The position numbers and the translations under genes are program-made. Shown piece after piece: positions 17,198-25,527 of a stretch of DNA of 64,000 bases. The DNA comes from Halomarina oriensis (GTDB lineage: Archaea > Halobacteriota > Halobacteria > Halobacteriales > Haloarculaceae), in assembly GCF_009791395.1 (NCBI RefSeq), contig NZ_WSZK01000023.1, positions 130,899 to 194,898 on the forward strand, given 5' to 3'. The notes beneath the pieces are model-generated. The model made no database searches and was not told the DNA's origin. It saw only the letters and a program-made list of their open reading frames with translations. Numbering within the stretch: position 1 is the first letter of the stretch; each line of letters opens with the position of its first letter.

Positions 17198-18138
17198 TTA
17201 GGGGTTCCGTTCAGTGACGAGATAGCCCGCCCGACAGTCGGGACAGGCGTCCCCACGGCGCAGGGAGACGGCCGTGACGGGACTCCGGAACTCGCAGTTC
17301 GGACACGACAGCACGGCGTCGCTGTCGGCAGCGGCGGTCTCCTCGAACGCCGGGCCGTCGTCGCCGTCGTGGTCGCCGTCCTCGACCACGGCGTCGCCGT
17401 CGTGACCGTTCGTCCCCATCACTTCGGCGACCGTCGGGCCGTCGTCGTCCTCGTCCCTGTCGGGGTCGTCGAGCAGGCGGTCGGGGTCCCACGGCTGGTA
17501 CCGCTGACGTCGTGGGAGGGCCACTCCCCGTACTCACGCTCCTCGGGCGAGTCGGTGAGGATGACCGCGTCGTCGGAGCTCTCGGCGTCCCGACCGTCGG
17601 TCGAGGTCCGCTCGGCACCGTCGTCGGCCTCCGCCGGTTGCTCGCTCGCCGCGGGAGTCTCGGTGACGTCCTCCGCTTCGGTGGTGGCTACCCCGTCGGC
17701 CACCGTCGCGTCGTCCGGCGTGGCGGTCGTGTCGTCCAGACCGCCGACGTCGCTCGGACCGTCGTTCTCGACGAGTTCGGCCCCTTCGTCGGGGACCGGG
17801 TCGTCGGCCGTCCCCTCGTCGGGACTGGTCGTCCCCGCCTCGGGGCCGACGTCGGGCGTCGTCGGCGTCCCGTCGCGGGCCGGTGTCGTCGTCTCCGTGT
17901 CCGCTCCGGGCGCGAAGAGTTCCGCGTCGTCCGCGTCGTCCGTGTCGGTGTCGAGCGGTGGTGCGTCGACGATGCTCGTCACCTCGGTGTTCTCCGAGAG
18001 GGTTCGCTCGGCACCACAGCGGTCGCAGACCGCGACCTCCCGGACCTGGGTGACCACCTCACTGCCGCGCTCCTCGCGGTCACGGACGACCTCGTAGTCG
18101 TCGAAGGCGTGCCCGAGGAGCGAACACGTAAGCGCCAT
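17198..18138 (-). pseudogene. Haloarchaeal double zinc-ribbon protein (DUF7093-like), split by a frameshift
   Basis: Two overlapping frames together make one protein of about 313 residues. The N-terminal part (17419-18138) starts MALTCSLLGHAFDDYEV and has a CDRCG knuckle with a CSL partner, then a long disordered Thr/Asp/Glu-rich linker ending in EREYGEWPS. The C-terminal part continues in the other frame from about RQRYQPWDPDRLLDD to a second zinc ribbon (CPNCEF...CPDCRAGYL) ending at 17198. The break lies at about 17505-17520 and is cured by adding one base. The layout fits a haloarchaeal family of unknown function with a ribbon at each end. Either a sequencing indel or a true inactivation; see findings. 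Confidence 0.72.
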
Positions 18139-18162
18139 TGGGTTTGTCTACCGCGTTCGACA

Positions 18163-18169
18163 CATAAGC
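18163..18169 (-). promoter_or_regulatory. TATA box of the zinc-ribbon gene
   Basis: The minus strand reads CTTATG within GGCTTATGTG, 25-31 bases before the ATG at 18138. It faces a second TATA box (18201-18209) of the divergent neighbour. Confidence 0.42.
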
Positions 18170-18200
18170 CTACTCCTTAGCCGCCCTCCCGACCGCCACA

Positions 18201-18209
18201 GGTTAAGAC
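18201..18209 (+). promoter_or_regulatory. TATA box of the winged-helix gene
   Basis: GGTTAAGAC lies 23-31 bases before the ATG at 18232, consistent with a leaderless transcript and supporting that ATG over an in-frame codon at 18217. Confidence 0.42.
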
Positions 18210-18231
18210 GGCCGCCGTGTTACCCCGTCGT

Positions 18232-18528
18232 ATGCGCGCCAAACGGGAGTTCAGGGACCGCGACCGAACCGAGGTGTCGGTCCTGGATGCCCTCGTCGAG
18301 CGTGGCGAAGGGATGACCGTCTTCGAGTTGCGGACCCGCGTCGACGTCGAAATCGACGCGCTGGAGGAGGCACTGGGGAGTCTGAAAGACGACGGTCTCA
18401 TCACGACGACCCGCGAGGACGGCCGTCTCGTCATCCGCCCCGCCGACCGCGTCGTCCCGGACGCCGACGAGGGAGACGACGACGGGACGTCCGTGGTCGA
18501 CCGCGTCTTCGACCGACTCGGGCTCTGA
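18232..18528 (+). CDS. Small winged-helix protein (DUF6432-like)
   Basis: 98 residues. After a basic N-terminus (MRAKREFRDRDRTE), a winged helix-turn-helix is readable: VLDALVERGEGMTVFELRTRVDVEIDALEEALGSLKDDGLI (helices 1-3) followed by the wing TTTREDGRLVIR. The acidic tail is DADEGDDDGTS. It resembles MarR/ArsR-like DNA-binding folds but is only a single domain; a haloarchaeal family DUF6432 is the likely match from memory. It could be a transcription regulator or a chromatin-associated protein. Divergent from the zinc-ribbon gene. Confidence 0.7.
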   Translation: MRAKREFRDRDRTEVSVLDALVERGEGMTVFELRTRVDVEIDALEEALGSLKDDGLITTTREDGRLVIRPADRVVPDADEGDDDGTSVVDRVFDRLGL

Positions 18529-18616
18529 GTCCCCTCGACGACCGGAATCCGGTCGGCCGCTCGTCCCGACTCGCCGGACCGGTGGCGTCTTACTTCGAGG
18601 CGGTCAACACACGCTC

Positions 18617-19723
18617 ATGACCGTCATCGAGGAGTTCCACGCCGACCACGGGGCGACGTTCCGGTCGGTCGGGGGCCGCCGTGTCGTCGAGGACTACGGC
18701 CGACCCGAGCGGACCCACCGTGCGGTCCGCAACGGCGTCGGCGTCTGTGAGATGGGCTACGGCGTCGTCGAAGTGAGCGGCGAGGACCGCGTCGACTTCG
18801 TGGACAACGCCGTCTCCAACCGCGTATCGAGCGAGGACGGCCGCGGCGTCTACGCCCTCCTGCTCGACCCACAGGGCCGCATCACGACGGACCTCTACGT
18901 CTACACCACCGCCGACCGGTTGCTCGTCTTCTGTCCGCCCGAGCGGGCCGACCCCCTCGCCGAGCAGTGGCGCGAGAACACGTTCATCCAGGACGTCTCG
19001 ATTCGCGTCGCCACGAGCGACTTCGGCGTCTTCGGCGTCCACGGCCCCTACGCCACCGAGAAGATAGCGTCCGTCCTGAACCACGCCGGCGCGCCCGAAC
19101 CCGCGCTGACGTTCGTCCGCGGGTCAATGGGCGACGCGGGCGTCACCGTCGTCGCGGGCGACGGCCTCACCGGCGAGGACGGCTACGAGGTCATCTGTGC
19201 GGCCGACGCCGCCCACGAGGTGTTCGAGACGCTCGTCCTCCGGGGGAACAACGCCGCCCCCTTCGGCTACCGGACCTGGGAGACGCTCACTCTCGAAGCC
19301 GGGACGCCGCTGTTCGACACCGAACTCGCCGGACGTATCCCGAACGTCGCGGGCGTGCGCAACGCGCTGGACTTCGAGAAGGGCTGTTACGTCGGCCAGG
19401 AGGTCGTCTCGAAGGTCGAGAACGTCGGGCAGCCCTCGAAACGGCTGGTCGGTCTCGCACCCGAGTCCGTGCCCGAGGCGGGCGACACCGTCTTCGCCGG
19501 CGACGAACGGGTCGGTGAGGTCACCAGAGCGGCCACGGGGCCGAGTTACGAGACACCGGTCGCGCTCGCGTACGTCGACTTCGACGCGACGAGCGACGTG
19601 ACGGCTGTGGGGGTGCTGGACGACGAGGGGACCGAGGAACCGGTTCCCGCCGACGTCGTCGCCCTCCCGTTCGTCGAGGGCAGCGTGCAGTCGGCCCGGC
19701 TTCCGACCTATCCCGAGTCGTGA
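18617..19723 (+). CDS. YgfZ/GcvT-like folate-binding protein (aminomethyltransferase family)
   Basis: 368 residues. The fold of the glycine-cleavage T protein is recognisable. The decisive element is KGCYVGQE at 255-262, with Cys257, the hallmark of YgfZ (IbaG/COG0354) proteins that help Fe-S cluster enzymes with folate. Downstream, SKVENVGQPSKRLVGL and the C-terminal barrel (GEVTRAATGPSYETPVALAYV) complete the domain. True GcvT proteins lack the KGCYxGQE signature, so YgfZ is preferred, although haloarchaeal annotation often says aminomethyltransferase. No other glycine-cleavage gene is nearby. Confidence 0.85.
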   Translation: MTVIEEFHADHGATFRSVGGRRVVEDYGRPERTHRAVRNGVGVCEMGYGVVEVSGEDRVDFVDNAVSNRVSSEDGRGVYALLLDPQGRITTDLYVYTTADRLLVFCPPERADPLAEQWRENTFIQDVSIRVATSDFGVFGVHGPYATEKIASVLNHAGAPEPALTFVRGSMGDAGVTVVAGDGLTGEDGYEVICAADAAHEVFETLVLRGNNAAPFGYRTWETLTLEAGTPLFDTELAGRIPNVAGVRNALDFEKGCYVGQEVVSKVENVGQPSKRLVGLAPESVPEAGDTVFAGDERVGEVTRAATGPSYETPVALAYVDFDATSDVTAVGVLDDEGTEEPVPADVVALPFVEGSVQSARLPTYPES

Positions 19724-19900
19724 GGTCGGCCCGGTCGACGGTCGGCCGTCGGGGCGGACGACAGGAAGGTGCGTTCCCGTGACAGTCGCGAAGTAACGAA
19801 TAGTCGAGGTGAACGGTGGCGAGGCGAGCCTCGCAGTCGCTGCGATGGCTTCTCAGCGGGCGAGTCCGGGGAGAAGGGATATACCCCTCCGCACCGAATA

Positions 19901-20590
19901 ATGTCAACAATGAAACGGACGGTCGTAGCGGTAGCGCTGGTGATGGTGGTCGTGCTCGCGGGCTGTAGTGCCGTCAACATCAACCGGCCGGCGGACGAGG
20001 CGTCGAACGTGACTACCACCGACGCGGCCGGTGGACCGGGGGCACCGACCGAGGACGGGGAGAACGCGATGGACGAGACCACGGCCACCGAGAGCGGCGA
20101 CGAGCAGGCCGCGGCGGGTGAGACGACGGCCGTGACCGACGAGGCGTCGACGGCCGACCCGACGCCGACGCCCGAGGTGAACCGTCTCGAACTCACGAAC
20201 GACGGCGAGCGGGAGTACGTCGTCTCCGTGACGGTGACGAAAGGCCCCATCGAGGCGGTGAAACTCGACCGGTCGGACGGGTCGACCGACATCGTCGTCC
20301 TCGACGACCGGACGCTCGACGAGGTGCTCACGTTCGACACCCTCGACGTTCGACCCATCGAGGTCGTCCGCGCCACCGAGGAGTACGACGTCGACGCCGG
20401 CGCGTCGTTCACCCGTTCGCTCCCCGGCGAGGAGCGTCGCTACGTCCTCGTCGAGGTCCGCGAGGAGGGTGAGGACGGCGTCGTCGTCGGAGGAGCCGTC
20501 CTCTCCTGTGCGGCCGACGCGTCCGTCGACGAACTCGCGGTCACTGCCGACGGCGAGGACGTGACAGTCCAGGGGGAGTGCGTCGCCTGA
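19901..20590 (+). CDS. Haloarchaeal lipoprotein of unknown function
   Basis: 229 residues from the ATG at 19901; the ATG at 19910 is an alternative. The signal peptide has MKRTVV, a hydrophobic core and a lipobox VLAGC, with the lipidated Cys at residue 22. A Thr/Ala/Glu/Asp-rich linker (about 30-85) precedes a globular C-terminal domain starting at VNRLELTNDGERE, which has beta-strand character and ends CAADASVDELAVTADGEDVTVQGECVA with two cysteines. Probably anchored outside the membrane by a lipid. No enzymatic motif. Confidence 0.7.
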   Translation: MSTMKRTVVAVALVMVVVLAGCSAVNINRPADEASNVTTTDAAGGPGAPTEDGENAMDETTATESGDEQAAAGETTAVTDEASTADPTPTPEVNRLELTNDGEREYVVSVTVTKGPIEAVKLDRSDGSTDIVVLDDRTLDEVLTFDTLDVRPIEVVRATEEYDVDAGASFTRSLPGEERRYVLVEVREEGEDGVVVGGAVLSCAADASVDELAVTADGEDVTVQGECVA

Positions 20591-20645
20591 GAGCCGCGAA
20601 CGAGAGGGGAGAGAGCCGACCGCGAGAACGGGGCGAGGCCGTCGC

Positions 20646-21134
20646 TCAGAACGTCTGGGCGTAGAGGTCGTCACCGACGTGGTGGAGCGACTCGACGACC
20701 TTCCCCGAGTCACCGACGAGGTCACCGCCCGCTTCGAGCGCGCGACCGACCGCGAGCACCTTCCCGTGGGTCTCTTCTGCGATGACCACGAGGTCGCCCG
20801 CTTCGATGGCGTCGTCGGCCTCGACGATGCCCGGCCGCATCACGTCCGCACCGCCCGAGACGAACGACACCGCGCCCGCGTCGACGGTGACGACGCGCTT
20901 CTCGGGCGGGAACTCGTTCGCGCCGCGAACGGTGAGGAACGGTTCGTCGCCGTCCGCGCCGTAGTACGCGATCAGCGGTTCGCCGTCGACCAGCACGAGG
21001 TCGGTCGGGGCCGCCTCGAACTCGACGTGTTCGAAGGAGTCCCCGACGAGATCGACGCCGAGGCCGTCGGCCAGCGTCTCCGTGATACGCCGTATCTCGT
21101 CGCTCCGGAGGTGATGTCGGGACTTCACCTGCAT
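20646..21134 (-). CDS. PUA domain RNA-binding protein
   Basis: 162 residues from the ATG at 21134. The N-terminal half (MQVKSRHHLRSDEIRRITETL...) resembles the pre-PUA part of archaeal MCT-1/Tma20-like and DUF1947 proteins. The C-terminal PUA domain runs from about 77: PPEKRVVTVDAGAVSFVSGGADVMRPGIVEADDAIEAGDLVVIAEETHGKVLAVG, with the typical G-x-x-V-M-x-P-G-I and the late strand. Family role: binding structured RNA (tRNA or rRNA) or translation initiation. It converges on the lipoprotein gene. It is not an archaeosine transglycosylase, because the catalytic domain is absent. Confidence 0.82.
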   Translation of the reverse strand: MQVKSRHHLRSDEIRRITETLADGLGVDLVGDSFEHVEFEAAPTDLVLVDGEPLIAYYGADGDEPFLTVRGANEFPPEKRVVTVDAGAVSFVSGGADVMRPGIVEADDAIEAGDLVVIAEETHGKVLAVGRALEAGGDLVGDSGKVVESLHHVGDDLYAQTF

Positions 21135-21280
21135 ACTCGCACCTCGCGGCCGGTCGGCATAAACCGCCCGACACGTCCTGCGACGAGGCGGCGACCGGCC
21201 CAGGTCGTGTGCTCGACGGCCGCTGTCGCCCGTGTGGCGACGTGTTTGGGGTGGTGACAGTCGGTCGGTGAGCGAAAAGC

Positions 21281-21287
21281 GATAAGC
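21281..21287 (+). promoter_or_regulatory. TATA box of the small zinc-ribbon gene at 21313
   Basis: GATAAGC, preceded by an A-rich BRE-like GCGAAAA, ends about 26 bases before the ATG at 21313. This supports that ATG rather than the in-frame GTG at 21301. Confidence 0.42.
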
Positions 21288-21312
21288 CCCGGGGCACGTA
21301 GTGACACACGAA

Positions 21313-21609
21313 ATGTGGGGCTGGCGAAAGCGCGGCACCGACCGCGTCGACTGTGTCGCCTGTGGAGCCACCGTGGACCGTCCGTCCGCCCGCGAGTACG
21401 ACAAGGAGGGCGACCGCTGGTCGCGTACCGACAAGGAGTTCGAGCACCTCTGCAAGCCGTGTTACCGTGACCTCTGTCACCAGCCACGGACCGAACTGGA
21501 AGCGCTCCTCGTCGACATCGAGCGGGCCGGGCGCACGAGCCAGGAGGAGTTCCTCCGGCGCTACGAGGAACAGGTCGTCGAGCGATACGGGTCGCTCGAA
21601 CCGAAGTAG
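21313..21609 (+). CDS. Small zinc-ribbon protein of haloarchaeal type (DUF7562-like)
   Basis: 98 residues. Four cysteines form a zinc ribbon: CVACG at residues 15-19 and CKPCYRDLC around 48-56. Conserved blocks DRPSAREYDKEGDRW and EEFLRRYEEQVVERYGS follow. I recognise it as a small, widely conserved haloarchaeal family without known function; such proteins (zinc-finger microproteins) often act in RNA or protein binding. The adjacent downstream region is the non-coding repeat element. Confidence 0.68.
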   Translation: MWGWRKRGTDRVDCVACGATVDRPSAREYDKEGDRWSRTDKEFEHLCKPCYRDLCHQPRTELEALLVDIERAGRTSQEEFLRRYEEQVVERYGSLEPK

Positions 21610-21677
21610 GGAGGTGAAGTGAGTCGCCTCCGTTTTCCAGCTCGTCGACTGAGTCACAGCGAAGGGTGACACCACCC

Positions 21678-21726
21678 CGAAAGCCCTTGCTGGACACGGT
21701 TGAGACGACACCACTTCGAAAGCCCT
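21678..21726 (+). repeat. Left terminal repeat: two CGAAAGCCCT copies, 39-base period
   Basis: Copies at 21678-21687 and 21717-21726. The whole unit aligns imperfectly with the reverse complement of 22299-22347. Confidence 0.65.
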
Positions 21727-22298
21727 CGGACGCTACGGCCACCTGACTCGCTGCGCGCCTCGCTTCGCTCGGTGCTTGCGTCGGCACGCGGCCGTACCGC
21801 CCTCGCCCACGTGAGACTCGCGTCGCTCGTCTCACTGGTTCTCGTTCGCTCGCTGAGGCTCACTCACGAGAACCTTCAGTCCGCCGAGGCCAGCGACCGC
21901 ACCGCACCTACCCGACTCCGTCGGCCGCGCCTGAACGCGCGGCCAGCCGTTGCGGTCACGGTGGCCGGGAGTGCGTGCCGAACGACAGTGAGGCCGCGCG
22001 ACTCGCACGAGACTCGTTGCACTCGTCTCGCTGGCTCCCGCTCGCGTGGCTCGCGGGAACGGGGAAGGGCAGGACCGCCGGTCCCTGGTGGACTGAAAGG
22101 GCGAACCGCGAGGGCGAAGCATGGTGACGTAAGCACTGGAGCGAGTGAAGCGAGCGAAGCGCGCAACGAATCACGCGAGTCCCGCGAGCGAAGCGAGTGG
22201 GGCGACGGAAGTCGAGCTGTGCGGGACCTTCGGTCCCGCCGGAAACCGGCGACTCTGTCGCCGGTGGCGAAGCGAGTCTTCCGGTAGTCGTCGCGGTG

Positions 22299-22347
22299 AG
22301 GGCTTTCGAGGTCTGGACAACACCACCAACTCCAGAGAGGGCTTTCG
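22299..22347 (-). repeat. Right terminal repeat: two CGAAAGCCCT copies in inverted orientation
   Basis: On the plus strand AGGGCTTTCG occurs at 22299-22308 and 22338-22347. Spacing and flanks mirror the left terminal repeat. Confidence 0.65.
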
Positions 22348-22444
22348 AGATGGTCACGCTGGCAGTGTCCGTCCCGAAACTCGGAAAACGTCCGACGAAA
22401 CCTAGCCCCGACACGCCTAACTTCGCGCTCTCGTTACACGCCCT

Positions 22445-23842
22445 ATGAGCGACAACGAGCAGGAATCCGACGACGAGAAGCGAGCGGCGCAGTCGGCGGC
22501 CGGCACGGCGGAGGGTCAGGGACCGGTCGAGATCGACGAGGAACTCGCTCGCCACCTCTCGAACAAACGCGAGGACCTCTTCGAGAAGTTCGAGATTCGA
22601 GACGGCTTCCCCCAGGCCGTCCTCGACGAGGCCGAAGCCCGCACCGAAGACGTCGAGGCGGAGATCCGGACCGAACTGGACGACCGGAAGGACCTCCGGG
22701 ACCTGACGACGTGGACGACCGACCCCATCGACGCCCAGGACTTCGACGACGCCATCTCCATCGAGCGCACCGAGGACGGCTACCGCCTGTGGGTCCACAT
22801 CGCCGACGTGAGCCACTACGTCCACCCCGGCAGCGAGATGTGGGCCGAGGCCGTCGAGCGCGGAAACACGGTCTACCTCCCCGCCTACACCATCCACATG
22901 CTACCGCCGGTGCTCGCCGAGACGGTCTGTTCGCTCGTCCCCAACGAGGACCGACTGGCCCACACCGTCGAGATGGAGTTGGACGGCGAGACACTCAGCT
23001 ACGAGTCCATCGACATCTACAAGTCGGTCATCCACTCCGACGAGCGCCTCACCTACTCGCAGGCCGAGGAGCGCCTCGACGACGAGGACGCACCGCTCCA
23101 CGAGGAGTGTTCGCTGGTGTACGAGGTCGCAGACCGGATGCACGAACAGCGCAAGGAGGACGGCTCGCTCGTCCTCAACCCCTCCAGGGACCGCGCGCAC
23201 ACCATCATCGAGGAGTGCATGCTGAAGGCGAACAAGGCCGTCACGCACGTCCTGATGTTCCAGCGCGGCGTCGAGGCGATGTACCGCGTCCACCCCCAGC
23301 CCTCTCCCGACGAGTGGGACAAGGCGCTCCGCGAGATACAGGAACTCGACAGCGTCTCCATCCCCGGCGACTCGTGGGACGACCCCCGGAAGGCCGTCAA
23401 CGCGACGCTCGAACAGGCTCCCGGTCGTCAGTTGCGGAAGATTCAGCGCGCCGTGATGCGCGTCATGCCCCGAGCGAAGTACATGAACGACCCGTTCGGG
23501 GGCCACCACGCGCTCAACTTCGAGATTTACGGCCACTTCACGTCGCCCATCCGGCGGCTCTCGGACCTCGTCAACCACTGGATCGTCCACGAGAACGACG
23601 TTCCCGAGGACCTGCTGGAGCTCTGTGACCGCGCCAGCGAGAAGCAGAAACGCGCCGAACGCTGTGAACGCGAGTACAAGCAGTTCCTCTCGGAGGTGGG
23701 CCTCGACGCCTACGCGGTCAACAACCGCGGACTGGTGGTCGTGGAGGAAGACGAGGACGACGAAGCGGCCTCGGATGACCGAGCGGAAAGCGAGTCGGAC
23801 CACGAGGACGAGGGGGGCGACGAACTCGAAGCCGAGGAGTAG
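22445..23842 (+). CDS. RNase II/R-family exoribonuclease (RNB domain)
   Basis: 465 residues, start ATG at 22445. An acidic disordered N-terminus (1-30) is followed by an RNB domain. The metal-binding aspartates of the family are readable as D93-PIDAQ-D99-F-D101-D102, with the same spacing as in E. coli RNase II. Further blocks are LWVHIADVSHYV, GNTVYLP, MLPPVLAETVCSL, HTIIEECMLKANKAV and HFTSPIRRLSDLVNH. It lacks the cold-shock and S1 domains of bacterial RNase R, which is normal for haloarchaeal versions. Predicted 3'-5' RNA decay; Haloferax RNase R was the first archaeal example. The C-terminus is strongly acidic. Confidence 0.92.
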   Translation: MSDNEQESDDEKRAAQSAAGTAEGQGPVEIDEELARHLSNKREDLFEKFEIRDGFPQAVLDEAEARTEDVEAEIRTELDDRKDLRDLTTWTTDPIDAQDFDDAISIERTEDGYRLWVHIADVSHYVHPGSEMWAEAVERGNTVYLPAYTIHMLPPVLAETVCSLVPNEDRLAHTVEMELDGETLSYESIDIYKSVIHSDERLTYSQAEERLDDEDAPLHEECSLVYEVADRMHEQRKEDGSLVLNPSRDRAHTIIEECMLKANKAVTHVLMFQRGVEAMYRVHPQPSPDEWDKALREIQELDSVSIPGDSWDDPRKAVNATLEQAPGRQLRKIQRAVMRVMPRAKYMNDPFGGHHALNFEIYGHFTSPIRRLSDLVNHWIVHENDVPEDLLELCDRASEKQKRAERCEREYKQFLSEVGLDAYAVNNRGLVVVEEDEDDEAASDDRAESESDHEDEGGDELEAEE

Positions 23843-23961
23843 TCGACGACCCGTCCGAACAGTCTCGAAATCCGAACCGGTCCATTTTGCCCGCGAGAGC
23901 GGGTCAGGAAACCGAATCGTCGCCACGCTTTTGCGCGGTCGGCGGGTATAGTCGGTATTCG

Positions 23962-25527
23962 ATGACCCGTCGCTCGGCCCCCGTCGCACTCGCGCTCTCG
24001 CTGGTTCTCGTCCTCTCGCTCGGTGCCGGCGTCTCCCTCGTCGCAGACGCACAGGAGGTCCCCTCCGCTCGACTGACCATCACCGACGCGACGGTGACGC
24101 CCGCCCAACCCACGGTGGGTGCCCCCACGACCGTCGAGGCGACCGTCTCGCTCTCCGGTGGGAGTCCCTCGCCCGTCTCGCTGAACCGGGTCGCCCTCGT
24201 CGACGACGGGGAGACCCTCGCCGTCGCACGGACCCTCGGTGCGCTCTCACAGGGCGGGACGCTCACCGTCCCGCTGACGACGACGTTCGAGGAATCGGGC
24301 CAGCGTGACCTCGAACTCGTCGTCGTCGGGGAGAACGCGACCGGCACGGAGGTCAGGGCGACCCGTCCGCTGACCGTCGTCGTCGAGGACGCCGCACCGC
24401 TCGTCAGCCTCCAGTCCGGGTCGGCCGTCGCCGGAAGCGCAACCGAGATCCCCGTCGAGGTGGCGAACCCGACGACCGAAGCCATCCGGAACGTCGTCGT
24501 GGACGTGCAGGCCGGCGACGCCGCGGGGCGGGCGACGGTCGCCAGTCTCGCTGGCGGCGCGACCCGGACGGTCAACGTCACCGTGACGCCCGACTCGACC
24601 GGCGACCTGCCCGTCGACGCGACGGTGAGTTACACGACGGCGGTCGGAAGCCGTGCGGAGACGACTGCAAGCGGCACGCTCGCCGTCGAGGAACTCCGGG
24701 AGGACGTCGGCGTCCGCGTCGAGCGGCCGAGTCAGGCCCAGCAGGGGCAGGGCGGTGGTGGCGGTCTCCAAGAACAGCTCGGGAGTCTCGTCGGCGGGAA
24801 CCCCTCGGCGGCCGGCGGTGGCGCGACCCAACAGGCCGACGGTGAGAGCGGCGAGTCGCCCTCGCAGGTCGCCGTCACGGTGACGAACTTCGGGAACGCG
24901 CCGTTGCGCGACGTGGTCGTGCAGTCCTCGGTCGACGGGTCGTCGCTGGAGCGCTACGCCGTCGGGACGCTCGCGCCCGGCACGAGCGAGTCGGTGACCG
25001 TCGACCTCTCGCGGGTACCCGGCGGGACCGTCGAGTTCGAGACGACGTACACGGTCGGTGGCGACTCCGGCAGCGAGACCGCCAGCTACGACCACCGCCC
25101 GCAGACCGGCGCGATTCGGGTGACGGGCGTCAACCTCACCGCGACCGACGGCGTCCTCCGTATCGAGGGGAACGCCGGCAACACCGGTGACGCGACCGTC
25201 TCGGGCGTCGTCGTCAGCGTCGGCGAGTCAGAGTACGTCTCGCCGGCGTACCCACAGCGTGACTACTTCGTCGGGAGCGTCTCGGGCAGCGAGTTCGCCC
25301 CGTTCGAACTCACCGCGGACGTCGACCTTGCGAACGCGAGCACCGTTCCCGTCGACGTCACCTACACCGTGAACGGCGTCGAACGGACCGAGCGTGTCGA
25401 CCTCCCGGTCGACGGCGTCGAGGACGGCGACGACGGCGGGTCGGAGTTCCCGCTCGGTCTCGCCGGCGGCCTCGCCGTCGTGTTGCTCGTGAGCGCCGCC
25501 GTCGCCATCGCGGTCCGCCTCCGATGA
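23962..25527 (+). CDS. Exported CARDB-like surface protein, first gene of an ABC exporter operon
   Basis: 521 residues. Sec-type signal (MTRRSAPVALALSLVLVLSLGAG), then several immunoglobulin-like beta domains of CARDB/COG1361 type (VTPAQPTVGAPTTVEATVSL; VPVEVANPTTEAIRNVVVDV; VTVTNFGNAPLRDVVVQS; GNAGNTGDATVSGVVVSV). A Gln/Gly-rich flexible loop sits at about 255-280. One C-terminal transmembrane helix (GLAGGLAVVLLVSAAVAIAV) ends in LRLR-like basic residues, so it is an extracellular membrane-anchored protein. Its stop overlaps the start of the ABC ATPase by four bases, suggesting translational coupling. It may be the periplasm-side partner of the MacB-type permease. Confidence 0.8.
   Translation: MTRRSAPVALALSLVLVLSLGAGVSLVADAQEVPSARLTITDATVTPAQPTVGAPTTVEATVSLSGGSPSPVSLNRVALVDDGETLAVARTLGALSQGGTLTVPLTTTFEESGQRDLELVVVGENATGTEVRATRPLTVVVEDAAPLVSLQSGSAVAGSATEIPVEVANPTTEAIRNVVVDVQAGDAAGRATVASLAGGATRTVNVTVTPDSTGDLPVDATVSYTTAVGSRAETTASGTLAVEELREDVGVRVERPSQAQQGQGGGGGLQEQLGSLVGGNPSAAGGGATQQADGESGESPSQVAVTVTNFGNAPLRDVVVQSSVDGSSLERYAVGTLAPGTSESVTVDLSRVPGGTVEFETTYTVGGDSGSETASYDHRPQTGAIRVTGVNLTATDGVLRIEGNAGNTGDATVSGVVVSVGESEYVSPAYPQRDYFVGSVSGSEFAPFELTADVDLANASTVPVDVTYTVNGVERTERVDLPVDGVEDGDDGGSEFPLGLAGGLAVVLLVSAAVAIAVRLR

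Larger units (their letters stand above)
21676..22350. repeat. Hairpin-dense non-coding element with inverted terminal repeats
   Basis: The ends carry the same motif in inverted orientation. CGAAAGCCCT occurs at 21678-21687 and 21717-21726; its reverse complement occurs at 22299-22308 and 22338-22347, with 39-base spacing at both ends. The sequence between the motif copies also shares partial similarity (CTGGA and GTTG elements). Perfect internal hairpins occur at 21837-21874 (9-base stem), 21923-21944 (8), 22221-22239 (8, loop TTC) and 22245-22265 (8). No protein-coding capacity. It resembles the intergenic GC-rich repeats I associate with haloarchaeal genomes; mobility is not demonstrated. 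Confidence 0.6.
21610..22444. other. Long intergenic region (835 bases) without a credible gene
   Basis: No ORF here has haloarchaeal-type acidic composition. The frames that are open (for example 21700-22287 on the plus strand) are Arg/Ser-rich translations of a repetitive, hairpin-rich sequence. Motifs of the type GCGAGCGAAGCGAG recur. The stretch 21676-22350 is annotated separately as a repeat element. Confidence 0.75.

Noticed and set aside
21700..22287. A 195-codon open frame inside the repeat element
   Set aside because: Composition is Arg/Ser-rich, unlike acidic haloarchaeal proteins, and it crosses several hairpins; a result of the repeat and not a gene.
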